64,000 nt of DNA from Gammaproteobacteria bacterium (GCA_024742415.1 JANSYN010000014.1:43332-107331), one strand, 5' to 3'. Counted from the stretch's first letter, positions 26,835-36,539 are shown. Numbers and translations are program-made. Notes: generated from the letters alone by a model not told the origin.

Positions 26835-27866
26835 CTATTTATTATCAACATCAACTGGTGCCACTCCCTCCCGGGCCACTGCTGGTTGCTGGGCAGCCTG
26901 GAAATCCGCAACGCAGGCGTTGAACAACGCGGGCTGCTGCACGTGCAGCCAGTGTCCGCTGTGCTCCAGGGTGACGACTTCTGACCGGGGAAACATCTTC
27001 CCAATGACCGGCAGGTGTTGCGGCCCAATGTAGTCAGAGTCTGCGCCTTTCAGAAACAGCGTCGGGCCCTCCCAGCAGGCGGACCGGTCGCCACCCGCAC
27101 TGGCGCGACCAGCCGCTGGCATGTGGCCTGACTGGCTGACGCCAGGGCTGCCGGACTCATTGTCAATGCCTCTACGGATGCCGCTATCAATATCTTCGCC
27201 GATATCTTCGCCGATATCTTCGCCGATGCCTTTGCCGATGCCTTGTCCAGCGCCGCTGTCGATGGCCTGGAGCGCTCCGCCGGTGTGCACTGGCGCAGGT
27301 GCGGCCAGCAGGGCAGGATAATCACGCTGTAACCCCTGCCTGTCAAACATCCAGTCATACACGCCCTGTTGATCGCGCCGCAGACTCGCCAGCAGAAACT
27401 CGATGACGCCCGCTTCCTGCAGAAAACGCTGCATGATCTGCTGGGCCTGGCTGCGGCTGGCAACCCGGTCGAGCGCCACTGCTTGCAGGGCTGCAAACAC
27501 GGCGTCGTGACGACCGCTGTAGCTCACAGGCGCAATGTCAGCCACCACCAGGGAGTCCAGGCGATCGGGATAGGACAGCGCCAACTGCATGGCCACCTTG
27601 CCGCCCAGTGAATGGCCCACGATGTGCGCGCGCGCCAGACCCTGAGCGTCCATCCAGCGTACCAGCGTCTCAGCCATGGCACCCAACGAGTAAGCACTGC
27701 ACCAGTCAGAGCGACCATGGCCGGGCAGATCCGGCGCATACACGGTGTTACCCGCAGCGAGGTGGCGGCCAAGCGCACCGAGGTTACCGCCGGCGCCAAA
27801 TAGTCCGTGCAGCAGGATGACCGCCGGCCCCGCTCCGCTGCAGCGGCTGTGTAGTCGATGGCTCAT
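26835..27866 (-). CDS. Alpha/beta hydrolase with a repeat-built insertion
   Basis: 343 residues. The catalytic triad is visible: Ser86 in GHSLGGK, Asp276 or Asp278 in LFLKGADSDY, and His305 in LEHSGHWLH. The oxyanion HG motif is at LLHGLFGAGGN. The closest known group is the YbfF/BphD-like esterases of about 255 residues. The excess is a stretch of about 65 residues (200-264) that is rich in Gly, Asp, Ile and Ser and contains DIGE units encoded by 12-bp tandem repeats. It sits just before the strand carrying the catalytic Asp and is likely a disordered loop. It may act with the downstream DUF3301 protein only in the sense of co-transcription. Confidence 0.85.
   Translation of the reverse strand: MSHRLHSRCSGAGPAVILLHGLFGAGGNLGALGRHLAAGNTVYAPDLPGHGRSDWCSAYSLGAMAETLVRWMDAQGLARAHIVGHSLGGKVAMQLALSYPDRLDSLVVADIAPVSYSGRHDAVFAALQAVALDRVASRSQAQQIMQRFLQEAGVIEFLLASLRRDQQGVYDWMFDRQGLQRDYPALLAAPAPVHTGGALQAIDSGAGQGIGKGIGEDIGEDIGEDIDSGIRRGIDNESGSPGVSQSGHMPAAGRASAGGDRSACWEGPTLFLKGADSDYIGPQHLPVIGKMFPRSEVVTLEHSGHWLHVQQPALFNACVADFQAAQQPAVAREGVAPVDVDNK
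27191..27238. repeat. 12-bp tandem repeat inside the alpha/beta hydrolase gene
   Basis: Three exact TATCTTCGCCGA units (27191-27226) plus one degenerate unit (27227-27238). On the coding strand they give Gly-Glu-Asp-Ile repeats. The unit is a multiple of three, so copy changes keep the frame. Confidence 0.9.
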
Positions 27867-27931
27867 GAGGCACTGTCAGCCCGGAAAGATTTTGCTACCA
27901 TGCGCTGCACTATAACGGATCGGGAACCTTC

Positions 27932-28711
27932 ATGCGCAAGACTGTCTTTAATCTGCCCATTCTCGCACTGGCCCTGTGCCTCACCGCCTGCAGTGGCGCG
28001 CCCACCTACAACCCCACGACCTTTCCCTACCAGATTGAACAGGAAAAAGTCGACGCCGCGAACATCCGGACCGTGGTCATTCCACACGTCAACCTCGGTG
28101 GTGTGTCGCGCAACTATCTGGAAAAAGAAGCGCCGCGTATCGATGCCAAAGTGGCCGCTTACCTCAAGGAAAACGGCTATAAAGTGTTGCCACAGCGCAC
28201 GTTTGAGCAACACTGGAACACCGCCGTACGCGCTTACGGAAATCCCATCGACCCCACCAGCGGCAAAGTGAATCGCAAGACCTTCTCGCAAATCATGTTT
28301 AGCGTGCGCGACGCCATGGCCGCAAGCAGCAAACTCGACGCCTTCGTCTTCACTGACCTGCTGGAGATGCAAACCGCCTTCAACGGCGGCCTTAAGCACC
28401 TAGCACGTTGGGATGGCGTGACCCGCAAACCCTCGCTCCAGGGGCCGGGCAACGCCGTCAGCGCCGACTTCGACTGGAACCTGCAAGCGGCCGTTGCTTC
28501 CATCCAGATCACCGTGTACGACATGGAACTACAGCCGCTCTTTACCAGCCGTGGCGGCCTGGACGCTACCGATGCCATTGATACGCGATCCTCCGCAGGC
28601 CGGTATGTTCGCCGTCGTAACCTGCTCGAGAACGACACTCACGTGATGGAGGGCATCATGCTTGCACTGCATCCGCTGGTGATTTACCAGGACTGGCCCG
28701 GCAACCCGTGA
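27932..28711 (+). CDS. Lipoprotein of unknown function
   Basis: 259 residues. The signal ends with the lipobox LTAC (Cys20), so the protein is probably outer-membrane anchored. The mature part contains IRTVVIPHVNLGGVSRNYLE, a segment predicting that the protein builds alternating strands and helices, and LDAFVFTDLLEMQ. It shows similarity in style to CsgG/GNA1162-like periplasmic assembly lipoproteins, but I cannot assign a family with confidence. It is divergent from the alpha/beta hydrolase with 65 bp between starts. Confidence 0.75.
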   Translation: MRKTVFNLPILALALCLTACSGAPTYNPTTFPYQIEQEKVDAANIRTVVIPHVNLGGVSRNYLEKEAPRIDAKVAAYLKENGYKVLPQRTFEQHWNTAVRAYGNPIDPTSGKVNRKTFSQIMFSVRDAMAASSKLDAFVFTDLLEMQTAFNGGLKHLARWDGVTRKPSLQGPGNAVSADFDWNLQAAVASIQITVYDMELQPLFTSRGGLDATDAIDTRSSAGRYVRRRNLLENDTHVMEGIMLALHPLVIYQDWPGNP

Positions 28712-28913
28712 ACGCGCGTGGAATAAACACCCCACTGGTGCGCCAACCTTACGCTGGCACCAACGGCTGGCACCGTCAGCCGCACTCACCTTGGGCGTGA
28801 TCACCACCCCCCCACTGGCCTCATGGCCGCCACCCTGCTGCGGTTTCACAAGCGCCGAGAGGCCGCTTATACTGCCGCGCAGCCATGCAACGAAGGGATA
28901 AACTACAACCGCT

Positions 28914-29990
28914 ATGGGTATTTTGAGCCGATTCCACCGCACAAGAACGCTGGGCGCAGCGCACAAGCTGGCCGCGCGTGGCAACACCCCAGGTGCTATC
29001 GAGACCCTACGCAGGGCCAATCGCAAGCATCCCCACGGTGATCTGGAACGCGCCCTCGTTGATCTGCTCCTGCAAAGCAAGCCCGCAGCCGCCAAGGCTG
29101 GCCACGACCTGCCCGCCGCCAATGACCCCGCAGGCGATCACCCGCCGACCTTACCTGCCGGCCGCATCCCTGAGATCAACGCCCGGGACTTAAACGCCCA
29201 GACACTGCGCACGGCCATCAACGAGGCGGGCTACCTGATCGTTCGTGGTTTTTTTGACAGCGGCGATACGGCGGAACTGCGCGAGTGCATCGACGCGGCA
29301 CTGGGCGCCAGGGTGGATGCCGAACAGCTTGACGCGCCCCCCACCGATGATCCCTGGTACTACCCCTCGCCGCACTTCCCCGGCACACACGTGGCTTTTT
29401 CCAAACTCAAGCAACAGAAGCACTACGCACGCACGGGCTCCATCATGGTGATTGATTCGCCGCGCGGTGCATTTCGCGTGCTAGAACTCTACCGTAAATA
29501 CGGGTTGAAGACGTTGCTCGACAACTACTTTCGCGAGCCGGCGGTGCTGGCCACGCGCAAATGGGTGTTTCGATTGATTGAGCCGCGCGACCTGGGCCAC
29601 GGCATCGGCGGCGGCTGGCACCAGGACGGACGCTTCATGGGCGAGGGTATCGTGGCACTGAACATGTGGGTCGCGCTGACTGAATGTGGTGAGGGTACCG
29701 ACGCACCCGGCATTACTCTGCTGCCGCGACGCATAGCGCAAATCCTTGAAACCGGCACCCGCGGCGCCAACATAGACTGGGTCGTGGCTGGCGCGCTGGT
29801 CGAGGAACTGGCCGCCGATGCGCCGATTGTCAGTCCACACTTTAAAGAAGGTGACGCGCTGTTTTTTGATCACTTCAGTCTGCATCGCTCAGGCCATGAG
29901 CCGGGGCTGACGCGCAACCGCTATGCGCTGGAATCGTGGTTCTATGCCAACACCGCCAGCGCCAACAACGCGGTAATCGATCTACACTGA
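28914..29990 (+). CDS. Phytanoyl-CoA dioxygenase (PhyH)-family oxygenase with N-terminal extension
   Basis: 358 residues. The Fe(II)/2-oxoglutarate site is visible: His236 and Asp238 (GGGWHQDGRFMG), distal His near 324-328 (HFSLHRSGH) and Arg335. About 90 residues precede the domain and include a TPR-like helix pair (AHKLAARGNTPGAIETLRRA). It shares little beyond motifs with the other PhyH protein at 13.3 kb. The substrate is unknown. A plausible ribosome site (AAGGGA) is rather far from the ATG. Confidence 0.82.
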   Translation: MGILSRFHRTRTLGAAHKLAARGNTPGAIETLRRANRKHPHGDLERALVDLLLQSKPAAAKAGHDLPAANDPAGDHPPTLPAGRIPEINARDLNAQTLRTAINEAGYLIVRGFFDSGDTAELRECIDAALGARVDAEQLDAPPTDDPWYYPSPHFPGTHVAFSKLKQQKHYARTGSIMVIDSPRGAFRVLELYRKYGLKTLLDNYFREPAVLATRKWVFRLIEPRDLGHGIGGGWHQDGRFMGEGIVALNMWVALTECGEGTDAPGITLLPRRIAQILETGTRGANIDWVVAGALVEELAADAPIVSPHFKEGDALFFDHFSLHRSGHEPGLTRNRYALESWFYANTASANNAVIDLH

Positions 29991-29999
29991 GGCTGCGAC

Positions 30000-30026
30000 G
30001 CCCGACGCTCTGGCGGGCTTTCCTTT
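30000..30026 (+). terminator. Weak candidate terminator after the PhyH gene
   Basis: A GCCCG..CGGGC hairpin (30000-30004 and 30014-30018) with a nine-base loop is followed by TTTCCTTTCC. The stem is short and the T run is broken. Confidence 0.35.
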
Positions 30027-30144
30027 CCTGGCCACTGCCTGCCGGGTAACCGCCGCGTAGCCTGAGTAGCTGTTGGGGTTGCGCGCCGAAGATGGCGCTG
30101 TGCTCCCGCTTGATCTACCGCTGCCAGGACAACCTGAGCGGCGA

Positions 30145-31149
30145 TCACACAAACACGACTTCCAGAGCGCGCTCAATACACCACATGGCCGACAGCACAC
30201 CCAGAATATAGATCGGCACAGGCAGCAGGCGCTCCTGGTACTCGGCCAGTGGCTTGCGCAGGACAAACCAGACCAGCAGCACCAGCACAATAAATGCGAT
30301 CTGCCCGAGTTCGATACCCACGTTGAAAAACAGTAACGCCAGCGGCACGTTGCCCTGCGGCAGGCCTGTTTCGGCCAGTGCCCCAGCAAAACCCATACCG
30401 TGCAGCAGGCCGAAACCGCCGGCGAGCCACCATGGGTGACGCCACAGCAGGTCGTTACGCGCCTTGCGCGTCAACTCCACTGCCAGTACAAAAATACTTA
30501 ACGCGATCGTGAACTCAACCAGCGCGACCGGGTAATCGAAAAAACCCAGCGTGACCAGCGACAGCGTAATGCTGTGGCCTATGGTGAAGGCGGTAATCGT
30601 CCACAGCAGCCGCGTGCCCCCGCCTACCAGCAGTAACAGGCCAAATACGAAGAGCAGGTGATCGATACCACCCCAGATGTGCTCCATACCCAGCCAGGTA
30701 TAGTCGGTCACGACTTCACCGGCGCTGGACTCCTGTGGCACGACAAACTCGGATTGGTCGGCGTTGAGTACTTGCTGGTAACTGCGCCCGTCAAGCAGGG
30801 TAATCATAACCATGGCCGAGGCCTGGTTGGCACCCAGGCCACTAATGCCGATGGTCTCACCTACCAGGCCATCATCGCCCAGACCTGAACAGTTGAGCTG
30901 CACCATACTGACCTTGCCGGTACCTTCCAGCTGCACCGGGCTGGGGTTTTCAATCGCACAGGTGTCCGGCCAGGTGGGCTCAAGGGCAATGTTGCTGGTA
31001 GTTTGCACTGGCGTCTTCCAGACCAGGTTGAATTTATCCTGGCCGATCTGTGTAATCTGTAGCAGCGACGGGGCAAATCGATGCGCCTGCACCGGCTGCG
31101 TTGCGCTCATCAGCAGGATCAGCGCGACAATCAATCGCATCACCTTCAT
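30145..31149 (-). CDS. HupE/UreJ-family membrane protein
   Basis: 334 residues. A signal peptide ends at QPVQA-H, followed by a periplasmic domain (about 24-150) and six to seven membrane helices. The HupE_UreJ_2 hallmark FGLLHGMGFAGALAETGLP and the start of the membrane part, GMEHIWGGIDHLLFVFGLLL, carry conserved histidines that may bind a metal. Members are linked to nickel or cobalt handling, but many, like this one, are not near metalloenzymes. The ATG overlaps the stop of the upstream parvulin gene (ATGA), so the two are coupled. Confidence 0.85.
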   Translation of the reverse strand: MKVMRLIVALILLMSATQPVQAHRFAPSLLQITQIGQDKFNLVWKTPVQTTSNIALEPTWPDTCAIENPSPVQLEGTGKVSMVQLNCSGLGDDGLVGETIGISGLGANQASAMVMITLLDGRSYQQVLNADQSEFVVPQESSAGEVVTDYTWLGMEHIWGGIDHLLFVFGLLLLVGGGTRLLWTITAFTIGHSITLSLVTLGFFDYPVALVEFTIALSIFVLAVELTRKARNDLLWRHPWWLAGGFGLLHGMGFAGALAETGLPQGNVPLALLFFNVGIELGQIAFIVLVLLVWFVLRKPLAEYQERLLPVPIYILGVLSAMWCIERALEVVFV

Positions 31150-32078
31150 AACCTCACCTCATAGCGCTCGCGCAGCGCAGCGATGCTGTCGCGCAGGGCC
31201 TGTGCTTTGGCGCGTGATTCAAGGTCGCGCATCAGCTGCGTGGATACCTCCTCAAGCGTTGCCTCCCGATCAGGTTCCAGGGCCTCGATCCAAACGTAGT
31301 GAAAACCGTAGGTAGAACGTACCGGGCCGGACCACTGCCCGGCGACCGGGTCGGACTCCTGCAGGTTCTTGACGAACGAGGCACCGAAATGGCGCGCCAG
31401 TTGATCCGGCGTCTGGTGACGAAAGCGATAACCGGGCAGAAAGGGCGAGCTCAGGGCCCGTGCCTCCTCTGCTGAGAGTCCTTCCTGCTGGATTTTTGCT
31501 ATGACTTCAGGCATCTCTTCTTCACGTTCACGATTGAAATAGATATGCTCGATGGAATAGCGCGGCGGCCGGCGCAGTTCCTGCTGACGCTGAGTAAACT
31601 CAGCCTCCAGTTCCGCCGCCGTAGGAGTCGCAGGCGGGTTGGCCGCCAACATCAATTGCTCCATCACCTGAATCAAACGGCGCTTGACCACTTCATCGCC
31701 CAGGTGCAGGCGCATCTCCAGCGCCATCTCGTACAGCTCCTGGTCGCTCTTGCCCTGCCCCATGCGCAAAAACTGCATGTTTCGCAGCAGGCGCTGGTAG
31801 ATCACGGTGTCATAGCGATGCAGGTCCAGTTCCAGTGCACGCTGGAAGAGCATGTCGCGGTCCAGTTCCGCCGCGACCATGCGCTCCTTTTGCTCGGGCG
31901 TGGGCAGTCGCCCCGTTGTCGCAAACCACTGCTGCATGAGTGCTTCCAGCCGCGCCTGGTTCAATGGGCCCACCACCGGCCTGGGTGCGGGGAAGAACAG
32001 GCCCTGCAGGTAGAACAGCAGCGATCCCAGCAAAATAAAATGCAGCCACGGCCGGTTCAGCCGTGCAAGGAAATTCAT
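31146..32078 (-). CDS. Membrane-anchored parvulin-type peptidyl-prolyl isomerase
   Basis: 310 residues. One N-terminal membrane helix (LHFILLGSLLFYLQGLFF) leads into a SurA-like helical region (about 45-150) and a parvulin domain (about 165-270; RYSIEHIYFNRE, FGASFVKNLQE, GPVRSTYGFHYVWIEA). It should act on the periplasmic side on folding clients. It overlaps the HupE-like gene by four bases, a pairing seen in other gammaproteobacteria, suggesting that it helps assemble the HupE-like protein or its partner. Confidence 0.85.
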   Translation of the reverse strand: MNFLARLNRPWLHFILLGSLLFYLQGLFFPAPRPVVGPLNQARLEALMQQWFATTGRLPTPEQKERMVAAELDRDMLFQRALELDLHRYDTVIYQRLLRNMQFLRMGQGKSDQELYEMALEMRLHLGDEVVKRRLIQVMEQLMLAANPPATPTAAELEAEFTQRQQELRRPPRYSIEHIYFNREREEEMPEVIAKIQQEGLSAEEARALSSPFLPGYRFRHQTPDQLARHFGASFVKNLQESDPVAGQWSGPVRSTYGFHYVWIEALEPDREATLEEVSTQLMRDLESRAKAQALRDSIAALRERYEVRL

Positions 32079-32148
32079 GCGCTTACTCCAGGTACTGGTT
32101 CAAATGCGTGCCGTGGATGAATAATGGCTATGCAGGCGGGGTTTGTGG

Positions 32149-32961
32149 TCAGTCCTCATAATGTGCCTTGCGCTTTTCCATCTGCGCCAGTACGCCTTCC
32201 TGCAAATCTAGCTGGCTCATCATGCCGGCGTTCCAGGTGGCGATGTAGTTCAAACCCTCGGCGACGGAATGATCACGTGAATACAGCAGCATCTCCTTGC
32301 TGCCACGCACCGCCAGGGGGGACTTCTCCGCGATGCGGTGCGCAATCGCAGTCACCTCGCGCAGCAGCGTCTCGCGGTCTTCAAAAACGCGATTGATAAA
32401 GCCCATGCTGCACGCCTCGTCAGCATCCATGTTGCGCCCGGTATAGGCCAGTTCACGCACTACGCCATCGGGAATAATTCTGGGCAAACGCTGCAGGGTA
32501 CCGACATCCGCGGTCATACCAATATCAATCTCACGTATGGAGAAAAACGCATCGGCGCTGGCATAGCGCATATCGGCGCAGCACGTCATATCAACGCCGC
32601 CGCCGATACAGGTGTTGTGGATAGCCGCCAACACCGGCACCCGGCAGTTCTCGATCGCATTGAGATTACCCTGCAGGCGCAATATGGTTTTGCGCAGTTG
32701 CTCTGCGCGGCGCGCCGGGTCGGCTATTTCCTGCGTCAGATCGCCAAACATTGCCAGATCAAGGCCGGCACAGAAGTGCTTGCCATTGCCGGCCAGGACA
32801 ACCGCCCGCACCGAGGGCTCTTCATCCAGATACTCAAAGCACGCCTGCAATTCATTCCACATTGCCAGATTCATTGAATTGGCTTTATCGGGACGATTGA
32901 GCGCTACCGTTGCCACGTGATTTTCAACGGATAAATCCAGGGTTTCATAGCGGGGTAACAT
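32149..32961 (-). CDS. Crotonase-family delta(3,5)-delta(2,4)-dienoyl-CoA isomerase-like protein
   Basis: 270 residues from ATG at 32961 (a GTG five codons upstream is an alternative). Oxyanion-hole segments are GNGKHFCAGLDL and AIHNTCIGGGVDM. The acidic triad of the ECH1-type isomerase is present: Asp in CCADMRYAS, Glu in SIREIDIG and Asp in MTADVGTLQRLP. It shifts conjugated double bonds during oxidation of unsaturated fatty acids. It lies just downstream of a nitroreductase gene on the same strand. Confidence 0.88.
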   Translation of the reverse strand: MLPRYETLDLSVENHVATVALNRPDKANSMNLAMWNELQACFEYLDEEPSVRAVVLAGNGKHFCAGLDLAMFGDLTQEIADPARRAEQLRKTILRLQGNLNAIENCRVPVLAAIHNTCIGGGVDMTCCADMRYASADAFFSIREIDIGMTADVGTLQRLPRIIPDGVVRELAYTGRNMDADEACSMGFINRVFEDRETLLREVTAIAHRIAEKSPLAVRGSKEMLLYSRDHSVAEGLNYIATWNAGMMSQLDLQEGVLAQMEKRKAHYED

Positions 32962-33002
32962 GGCTTCGTCACTCACATTGAACGGGTTAGGGTGTTTGCA
33001 GA

Positions 33003-33560
33003 CTACCAGTGGCTGACGAAGTCTGCGCAGTTCAGCGTCGGCAAGGGTTTGGGGTTGCCAAGACGACTGCCCAGGTAAAGCAAGCCGACGATTTCTTCAT
33101 TCTCGCCCAATCCAAGGCCTGTCATGACCTCCCGGTCAAAGGCCGCATCGCCGGTGCGCCAGACACCGGCAAAGCCCAGCGCCTGCGCCGCGAGCAAAAC
33201 ACCATGAGCCGCACAGCCGGCAGAAAGCCGTTGCTCAATTGGCGGCACCTTGGGGTGCTCGGTGAGGGTGACTACCGTCACCACCAGCAGCGGTGCGCGC
33301 AAGGGGGCGTTGCGGGCTTTCTCCCTGGCCGCTGCGTCTGCCCCGGGGTTGCGTTTCACCAGGGCCGCCTCCAGCAGTTCGCCAAACGCCTCGCGTCGGG
33401 TGCCGGCAATCGTGATGAAGCGCCAGGGTCGCAACCAGGCGTGATCAGGCGCGCGCATGGCGGCCTGGAAAATCTCTTCCATCTGTTGCGGGCTGGGCGC
33501 AGGGTCGGTCAACTTGGGAGAAGAATTGCGCTGCTGCAGAAAGTGAAGAATGTCGCTCAT
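33003..33560 (-). CDS. Nitroreductase-family flavoprotein, YdjA-like
   Basis: 185 residues, FMN-dependent nitroreductase fold. It matches the small YdjA group: N-terminal LHFLQQRNSSPKLTDPAPS, the APDHAWLRPWRF motif and the C-terminal GLGENEEIVGLLYLGS. It reduces nitro or quinone compounds with NAD(P)H; the natural substrate is unclear. It is upstream of the dienoyl-CoA isomerase gene, about 40 bp away. Confidence 0.87.
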   Translation of the reverse strand: MSDILHFLQQRNSSPKLTDPAPSPQQMEEIFQAAMRAPDHAWLRPWRFITIAGTRREAFGELLEAALVKRNPGADAAAREKARNAPLRAPLLVVTVVTLTEHPKVPPIEQRLSAGCAAHGVLLAAQALGFAGVWRTGDAAFDREVMTGLGLGENEEIVGLLYLGSRLGNPKPLPTLNCADFVSHW

Positions 33561-33636
33561 AGCGTAGACTGAATTGCAAAACCAGCGCTGATTCTAGCAG
33601 CATTCCGGGGCGTTCGCGCACTGCACGCAGCAAGTT

Positions 33637-34443
33637 TCACGGCGCCTTGCCCACCAGTATATTCATGAAGCCATCGGCGTTGGGCACAGCATCCCAGTTG
33701 TCGCACCAGCGGGCGAGATCCTCGGCAGAGCTGGACCACAGCCGGTGCTGCACGTGGTCGACGATCCAGAACGGGAGTTTCAGTGACGCCAGCTGCTCAA
33801 TCAACTGCCTGCCGCTGGAACCAGCCTGGCGCAGCGAGAAAGGCGTTAGCTCCACCAACATCCTGAGGTTGTCGCCCGCCTGCTGAAGTAGTGGTAACAG
33901 CCCTGTCACGACCCGCGCCTCGGAACCTTGGGTATCAATTTTCACGACATCGATGCGCGGCAGGCGGTCGCGCAGGAAGTCAGCCCCCCGCAGCAGCTTG
34001 ATCGCAGCGCTCCGGCGCTGCTCGACACCGGCATAAATCTGGTGATCGCCCGAGTTCTCGGCGCTGACGTAGAGTGCCCCCGCGCCAGCGCGGTCCGACA
34101 ACCCGGCACACACGCACTCAATACGTGATGCAAAGCCATTGAGTGCCACATTGCGTTGCAGCAAGTCAAAGTTGGTCGCATGCGGTTCGAAGGCGATCAC
34201 CCTGCCCTGCTCACCCACTGCGGCTGCGGCAATTAGCGAGAAGTAGCCGATATTCGCGCCCACATCCACCAGTACATCGCCCGGCTGCAGCAACGCCAGC
34301 AGCAGCTGTGTCTCGTAGGGTTCCCAGATACCCTCTGCGCGCAGTCGGGGTGAAATCACCTGGTCGCCCTCGGGGTGTACATGCAGGAATAAGGCTTGTG
34401 CCAGGCCCGGCACTTGCAGGCTAACAGGTTGCTCGCTGTTCAC
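33637..34443 (-). CDS. FkbM-family methyltransferase
   Basis: 268 residues from a GTG at 34443 (AAAGAG upstream); the frame is open to 34503. The SAM-binding motif VLVDVGANIGYFSLIAA is followed by VIAFEPHATNFDLLQRNV and the FkbM signature IDVVKIDTQGSEARVV. Predicted to O-methylate a sugar, lipid or secondary metabolite. It is flanked by FabY and the nitroreductase without overlap, so its partner pathway is unknown. Confidence 0.85.
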   Translation of the reverse strand: MNSEQPVSLQVPGLAQALFLHVHPEGDQVISPRLRAEGIWEPYETQLLLALLQPGDVLVDVGANIGYFSLIAAAAVGEQGRVIAFEPHATNFDLLQRNVALNGFASRIECVCAGLSDRAGAGALYVSAENSGDHQIYAGVEQRRSAAIKLLRGADFLRDRLPRIDVVKIDTQGSEARVVTGLLPLLQQAGDNLRMLVELTPFSLRQAGSSGRQLIEQLASLKLPFWIVDHVQHRLWSSSAEDLARWCDNWDAVPNADGFMNILVGKAP

Positions 34444-34521
34444 GGGGCGCTCTTTATGCCAATAACACCGGCATGATACCGCAGTCAGCCGCGCTTGCGA
34501 CAACTGCGCCGGGCAGTGCGC

Positions 34522-36384
34522 TCAGGTGTCGGAACACATATCCGCATAAGGGTGGCTGCCCACGAGGCTAACCACATGTTCACCCAGGCGTACGGCCTCG
34601 GCGTCCACGTGCACATCGCCGCCATGCAACACCCCGTGGTCGAATTGGTACAGGGGCGCGATGGCTCCGGCGATCATCCCGTCATCATACTCTCGCTGGC
34701 GCTCTGCCACCGCCTCGTTGGCGCTGCGCCACTGCGCGAGTGCGCTGCGCGAATAGCGCATGCCAAGCATGCGTTGCGTTGTTGCCGGACTCAGCAAGGT
34801 GGCGCTGGCGTTGTTACCGCCAAAGCCCTTGGAGTTGATGATTGCGTAGTGCTGCGCCTGCGGATCCACTTCTGTGTGTGCAGTGGAAAATGCCAGGTGG
34901 CGGCATTCCACATCTGCGGCAGTACGCTCAATGGAGGTAATGCCCGGAACGATGCCATGCTGCCAGATACCCAGTGTTGAGCTGACCTGGTCGCCGGCGG
35001 CAGAACCGATGGAGTGACCCAGGAAGCACTTGATCGCAGTGACCGGCCAGCCTTCGATGCCAAAGGCGGCGGCGGTCTGGCTGAGTATCTGCGCCTCAGT
35101 TACGCGGTTCTGCGGCGTGCCTGTGCCGTGCGCCTGCACCAGCCCGCCGCTGCGCAGAGATTGATCGCCCACGATCGCGCGCGCTGCCGCAACCGCTTTG
35201 GCCATGGTGATGTAGTTGCCCACCCCAGGGCCGGAAATCGACTTCTTGAAGCCGTCGGCATTGACAAACACATCGGTCGCCGCGCCGAAGATGGTCGCAC
35301 CCAGGGACATGGCCAGTTCGTCATCAAACAGCACCAGCATTTGTGCCGACTCGGCAATCGTAAAACCGCAGTTCTCCCCAAACGGACGACAGGCCCGCCG
35401 AAAGTCCGGTTCAGTCGCCTCGTCCAGGCCATCCAGTTGTCGTAAGCCCTTTACCGTGGCCAGTGCGCCCATTGCGGCGTAGCCCTCCATTATCTCCGGC
35501 GTAATGGGGGCCTCGGCGGTTCCCACAAACGCGACACGCGCCCGCCCGCTGCGGATATCCTCGATACCGTGGCGCAGGTTATACAGGAAGGAGGCACACG
35601 CGCCCAGGCTCGCCCCCGTCGCACCCAGCCCGCCCAGCACGTAGGCATTGATAAAGTCCGCCGGCATCTCGGCAAAACTCAGCGGGCAGTACTTGGAGGT
35701 AATGCGCTGACCCAGGTAGCGCGACTTCATCATGCCGCCGGCGCCAGCATCATCGAGTTGTCCCATGGCGCTGCCGGCATACACACTGATCTGGTCAACA
35801 CCTACTGCGCGCACCACCGCATCCCACTGCAGGCCGAGGTTGCGCAGCGCGTCAGACGCCGCGTATACCGTCATCTGTAAACCACGCGGGTGATTCCGCG
35901 AGGGGTACAACTTGCCGGGGTCAAATCCGCTGGGCAACTGGCCTGCGGACTTCACTTCGAAATCGCGTGTCGTTGGCAGAAAAAACGCCTGCTGGCCGTC
36001 TATCTCGACGCGGGCGTGCGTGACGGACTGACGGCTGATACGCCAGTGCGGTGGAACCTCCTTGGGCAGGTGCTTGAACTCAACCTCGAACTGCACCGGC
36101 TCGCCGTTGCTCTGCGCCGGAAAACGCTGGTTCCAGGGCACCGCATCGACGTCAAAATGCGTCGCCTCGATCCGCCGGATCAATGAGCTTTCCAGGATCA
36201 ACCGCTCGTTGGTGGCAGAGGGCGCCACCCCGATCAACTGCGCGAGCGCGGCCAGGGTGCGCTCGCGCTGCGCCTGCGGCAGCGCCTCAATGACCGTGCG
36301 ACCATAGGCATGATGCCCCGACGCCCTGCCCGCCGCATTGATGCCACCAAAGCTGACGATCACCGGTAAACGCGTTTTACTCAT
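34522..36384 (-). CDS. fabY: FabY-type beta-ketoacyl-ACP synthase
   Basis: 620 residues from the ATG of MSKTRL (GAGG upstream; the frame is open another 37 codons). The thiolase-fold triad is visible: Cys263 (ASLGACASFLYNL), His419 (VQAHGTGTPQNR) and His457 (IKCFLGHSIGSAAGDQ). The length, much longer than FabB/F/H, and the long N-terminal part match Pseudomonas FabY, which makes acetoacetyl-ACP to start fatty-acid synthesis. Divergent from an AraC-type regulator with 155 bp between. Confidence 0.8.
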   Translation of the reverse strand: MSKTRLPVIVSFGGINAAGRASGHHAYGRTVIEALPQAQRERTLAALAQLIGVAPSATNERLILESSLIRRIEATHFDVDAVPWNQRFPAQSNGEPVQFEVEFKHLPKEVPPHWRISRQSVTHARVEIDGQQAFFLPTTRDFEVKSAGQLPSGFDPGKLYPSRNHPRGLQMTVYAASDALRNLGLQWDAVVRAVGVDQISVYAGSAMGQLDDAGAGGMMKSRYLGQRITSKYCPLSFAEMPADFINAYVLGGLGATGASLGACASFLYNLRHGIEDIRSGRARVAFVGTAEAPITPEIMEGYAAMGALATVKGLRQLDGLDEATEPDFRRACRPFGENCGFTIAESAQMLVLFDDELAMSLGATIFGAATDVFVNADGFKKSISGPGVGNYITMAKAVAAARAIVGDQSLRSGGLVQAHGTGTPQNRVTEAQILSQTAAAFGIEGWPVTAIKCFLGHSIGSAAGDQVSSTLGIWQHGIVPGITSIERTAADVECRHLAFSTAHTEVDPQAQHYAIINSKGFGGNNASATLLSPATTQRMLGMRYSRSALAQWRSANEAVAERQREYDDGMIAGAIAPLYQFDHGVLHGGDVHVDAEAVRLGEHVVSLVGSHPYADMCSDT

Positions 36385-36433
36385 ACAGGCCTCAAAGTGA
36401 GTGCGACGGTACCCGGAATCAGGTTCACCGGCG

Positions 36434-36455
36434 CACTGGCTGGAAAACACCAGTG
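36434..36455. promoter_or_regulatory. Small inverted repeat in the fabY/araC divergent region
   Basis: CACTGG (36434-36439) and CCAGTG (36450-36455) form a 6-bp inverted repeat between the divergent starts of fabY and the GlxA-like regulator. It could be an operator; the evidence is thin. Confidence 0.3.
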
Positions 36456-36539
36456 TAGGGTTGGCACATTGAATGGCGCATGTCACTTTCGCCATTTAAT
36501 ATGGTATTTTAGACAATCACCCCTTTTGAGGACCGCGCG

